Position numbers and translations under genes: made by a program
Notes under the pieces: generated by a model
Seen by the model: only the letters and a program-made list of their open reading frames with translations
The model's database searches: none
What the model was told of the DNA's origin: nothing
In this document: one piece after another, positions 20,719 to 22,752 of the stretch
Position numbering within the stretch: position 1 is the first letter of the stretch
How the letters are laid out: each line of letters opens with the position of its first letter
Assembly (NCBI GenBank): GCA_021773655.1
Contig: JAJFJX010000158.1
Location: 1-22,752, forward strand
Direction: 5' to 3'
Source: Panacagrimonas sp.
Lineage (GTDB): Bacteria; Pseudomonadota; Gammaproteobacteria; Nevskiales; Nevskiaceae
DNA: 22,752 bases

Positions 20719-22461
20719 TTAATCGGCCACCGTCACCCGGTTGGCTTCCAGCAGGTCGATGACACCGTTTCTGACCTTGAGCAGGGCCGAGGTCCTCAGG
20801 TCGCTGACGCCTTCCTTGCGCGCCTGATCGGCAATCTCCATCGCGCTGCCGCCCTCCATGATGATGCGTCCCATCGCCTCGGAAAACGGCATGACCTCAT
20901 AGACGCCGGTCCGGCCCTTGTAGCCCCGGTCGCACTGATCGCAGCCCACGGCCCGGTACAGCTTGAAGCCCGGTGCATCGACCTCCGCGGCGGTGAAGCC
21001 CTCCTTGAGCAGCTCCGGTCGCGGGATGTCGGCCGGTTTCTTGCACACCGGACACAGCTTGCGCGCCAAGCGCTGGGCGATGATCAGGGTCAGCGTCGAC
21101 GCCAGGTTGTATGCCGGCACGCCCATATTCATCAGGCGCACGATGGTCTGGGGCGCGTCGTTGGTGTGAAGGGTCGAGAGCACCAGATGGCCGGTCTGAG
21201 CAGCCTTGATCGCGATCTCCGCGGTTTCCAGGTCCCGGATCTCGCCCACCATGATCACGTCCGGATCCTGGCGCAGGAAGGCCTTGAGCGCCGAGGCGAA
21301 GGTCAGGCCCACGCGCGGGTTGACATTGACCTGGTTGATTCCCGGAAGGTTGATTTCCGCCGGGTCTTCGGCGGTCGAAATGTTGACGTCCTCGGTATTG
21401 AGGATGTTCAGGCCGGTGTAGAGCGACACCGTCTTGCCCGATCCGGTGGGGCCGGTGACCAGGATCATGCCCTGGGGCTTTTCCAGCGCGCTGACGTAGT
21501 GGCTCCGCTGGTGTTCCTCGTAGCCCAGGGCGTCGATGCCGAGCTTTGCCTGGGTGGGGTCGAGGATGCGGCAGACGATCTTTTCGCCCCACAGGGTGGG
21601 GCAGGTGCTGACGCGAAAGTCGATCGCCTTGTTGCGCGACACCTGCAACTTGATGCGCCCGTCCTGCGGCACGCGACGTTCGGCCAGGTCCAGCCGGCTC
21701 ATCACCTTGACGCGGGCGGCGATGCGCACCGCGAGCTGCTGAGGCGGGCTGGCCACGATGCGCATCTCGCCATCCTTTCGATAGCGGATGCGGAAGATTT
21801 TCTCGTAGGGCTCGAAATGGATGTCGGAAGCGCCCTGGTTGATGGCGTCGACCATGATCTTGTTGACGAACTTGACGATGGGGGCATCGTCGGCGTCGGA
21901 TTTTGTGACGTCGCCGGGATCGGCGTCGGTGTCCAGCACCTCCAGGTTGGCGAGTTCCTCCTCGGAGCCGAAGTTGAGGCTCGCCGATTCCACCTGCGAG
22001 GCCGCGGTCTCGATGGCCTTGGCGAGCTTGTCCTCCTCGACCAGGATCGCCTCGGTGGTCAGGCCGGTGGCGAACTTGATCTCGTCGAGCGCCTGCAGGT
22101 TGGTCGGGTCCGATACCGCGAGGAACAGCCGCCGCCCACGCTTGAACAGCGGCAGGGCATGGCTCTTGCGCAGCAGCTTGTCGCCGACTTCCGCCAGCAG
22201 CACCGGGTCGAGGGACACCGAGCCCAGGTCGATCAGCGGGACGCCGAACTCCTGGCTGGCGGCCTCGGCCAGCTTCAGCGCCGGGACACTGCGGCCCTCG
22301 ACGATCACCGACACGATCGGCATGTTGCTGCGCAGGGCCTTTGCCTGCAGGTCGCGCGCCTGTTCTTCGCTCAGCAGCCGGTCGGCCACCAGGCGCCGGG
22401 CCAGGCCGCCGATGAACTGGACGCTGCCGCCAGGGGTTTGCGCTTGCGGATTCAGAGCCAT
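20719..22461 (-). CDS. pilB: Type IV pilus extension ATPase PilB
   Basis: The 580-residue hexameric motor that powers pilus assembly at the cytoplasmic face. An N-terminal T2SSE_N domain spans about 45-155. The ATPase core has Walker A GPTGSGKT (337-344), an Asp box (STAEDPAEINLPG, from 362), an atypical Walker B DVIMVGEIRD (401-410, E407) and a His box (TGHLVLSTLHTN, 423-434). The tetracysteine zinc motif is C470, C473, C507 and C510. Length and domain order match the family. The ATG lacks a Shine-Dalgarno. A candidate promoter overlaps the end of the upstream cupin gene. No pilA or pilR/pilS is visible within the window. Confidence 0.97.
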   Translation of the reverse strand: MALNPQAQTPGGSVQFIGGLARRLVADRLLSEEQARDLQAKALRSNMPIVSVIVEGRSVPALKLAEAASQEFGVPLIDLGSVSLDPVLLAEVGDKLLRKSHALPLFKRGRRLFLAVSDPTNLQALDEIKFATGLTTEAILVEEDKLAKAIETAASQVESASLNFGSEEELANLEVLDTDADPGDVTKSDADDAPIVKFVNKIMVDAINQGASDIHFEPYEKIFRIRYRKDGEMRIVASPPQQLAVRIAARVKVMSRLDLAERRVPQDGRIKLQVSRNKAIDFRVSTCPTLWGEKIVCRILDPTQAKLGIDALGYEEHQRSHYVSALEKPQGMILVTGPTGSGKTVSLYTGLNILNTEDVNISTAEDPAEINLPGINQVNVNPRVGLTFASALKAFLRQDPDVIMVGEIRDLETAEIAIKAAQTGHLVLSTLHTNDAPQTIVRLMNMGVPAYNLASTLTLIIAQRLARKLCPVCKKPADIPRPELLKEGFTAAEVDAPGFKLYRAVGCDQCDRGYKGRTGVYEVMPFSEAMGRIIMEGGSAMEIADQARKEGVSDLRTSALLKVRNGVIDLLEANRVTVAD

Positions 22462-22491
22462 GGAGTGCGGCGGACCGGAGTTCGGGCGGCC

Positions 22492-22520
22492 AGATTACGC
22501 AGAATCACGGGCGGTTTGAA
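22492..22520 (-). promoter_or_regulatory. Candidate pilB promoter
   Basis: On the minus strand TTCAAA (22515-22520) and TAATCT (22492-22497) are 17 bases apart, a moderate sigma-70 match. The predicted start is about 24 bases before the pilB ATG. The -35 overlaps the last codons of the cupin gene. Confidence 0.3.
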
Positions 22521-22752
22521 TCCCGGGTTGAACGATGCGGCTGCAGGTACTCAAGGCTCCAGGGGCCTTCGGTGGTGATCTGCACCACCGTGTCCTGTGC
22601 AAATCCCAGATAGTGCGGTACGCCCGGAGGATTGACGTAGTAGTCGCCGGCCCTGAAGACCTGCAGGCGGGTCTGGTCGTAGACGGTGCCGAACCCCAGT
22701 CCCAGTGCACCGCTGAGCACGGTGACGCGCTCGGGTCGGGGGTGGGTGTGCG
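22505..22752 (-). CDS. Cupin-domain protein, 5'-truncated by window edge
   Basis: The last 82 or so residues of a small cupin protein; its start lies beyond the right edge. Both cupin motifs are present. The first is HTHPRPERVTVLSG, matching HxH(x)4E(x)6G with the metal-binding His, His and Glu. The second is GDYYVNPPGVPH, matching G(x)5PxG(x)2H. The frame is open to the window end, so the GTG at 22720 is internal, not the start. Metal and substrate cannot be inferred. It ends 43 bases before pilB on the same strand but is probably functionally unrelated. Confidence 0.88.
   Translation of the reverse strand, partial: HTHPRPERVTVLSGALGLGFGTVYDQTRLQVFRAGDYYVNPPGVPHYLGFAQDTVVQITTEGPWSLEYLQPHRSTRDSNRP

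Overview
This is a high-GC chromosomal core region. By eye, codon third positions in the genes are mostly G or C. It most likely comes from a gammaproteobacterium, and my best guess is the Lysobacterales/Xanthomonadales. The protein evidence is gammaproteobacterial rpoB/rpoC, uvrD with a C-terminal Tudor domain, argS followed by ftsN, and pilB-pilC-pilD-coaE-zapD. The lineage guess also leans on heptad intergenic repeats and on TAGAAT-type -10 boxes close to start codons. These are remembered tendencies, not computed matches. I see no insertion sequence, prophage, CRISPR array, tRNA, rRNA or defence island.

Layout. Plus strand, 1-7682: the 3' three quarters of rpoB, a heptad inverted repeat, complete rpoC and a strong intrinsic terminator. 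No rpsL/rpsG/fusA follows rpoC. Positions 7683-8193 are non-coding, with a degenerate inverted repeat. Plus strand, 8194-13616: a DUF900-type alpha/beta hydrolase, uvrD, a 50-residue membrane protein, an MtfA-like zinc peptidase, and a soluble class III adenylate cyclase fused to an FHA domain. Minus strand, 13629-16054: argS and ftsN, overlapping by one base and convergent with the cyclase gene. Positions 16055-16618 hold no clear gene but several palindromes and an orphan terminator. A 54-residue rubredoxin gene (plus, 16619-16783) stands alone. Minus strand, 16880-22461: pilB, pilC, pilD, coaE and zapD as one run. A 5'-truncated cupin gene (minus) lies at the right edge.

The window covers transcription (RNA polymerase beta and beta'), DNA repair (UvrD, whose family touches RNA polymerase through its Tudor domain), translation (ArgRS), cell division (FtsN and ZapD), type IV pilus assembly (PilB motor, PilC platform, PilD prepilin peptidase) and CoA synthesis (CoaE). 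The least standard protein is the cyclase-FHA fusion. The least explained DNA lies at 16055-16618 and in the coaE-zapD gap. I did not find a convincing undescribed multi-gene system; the unusual signals are small and mostly regulatory or structural.
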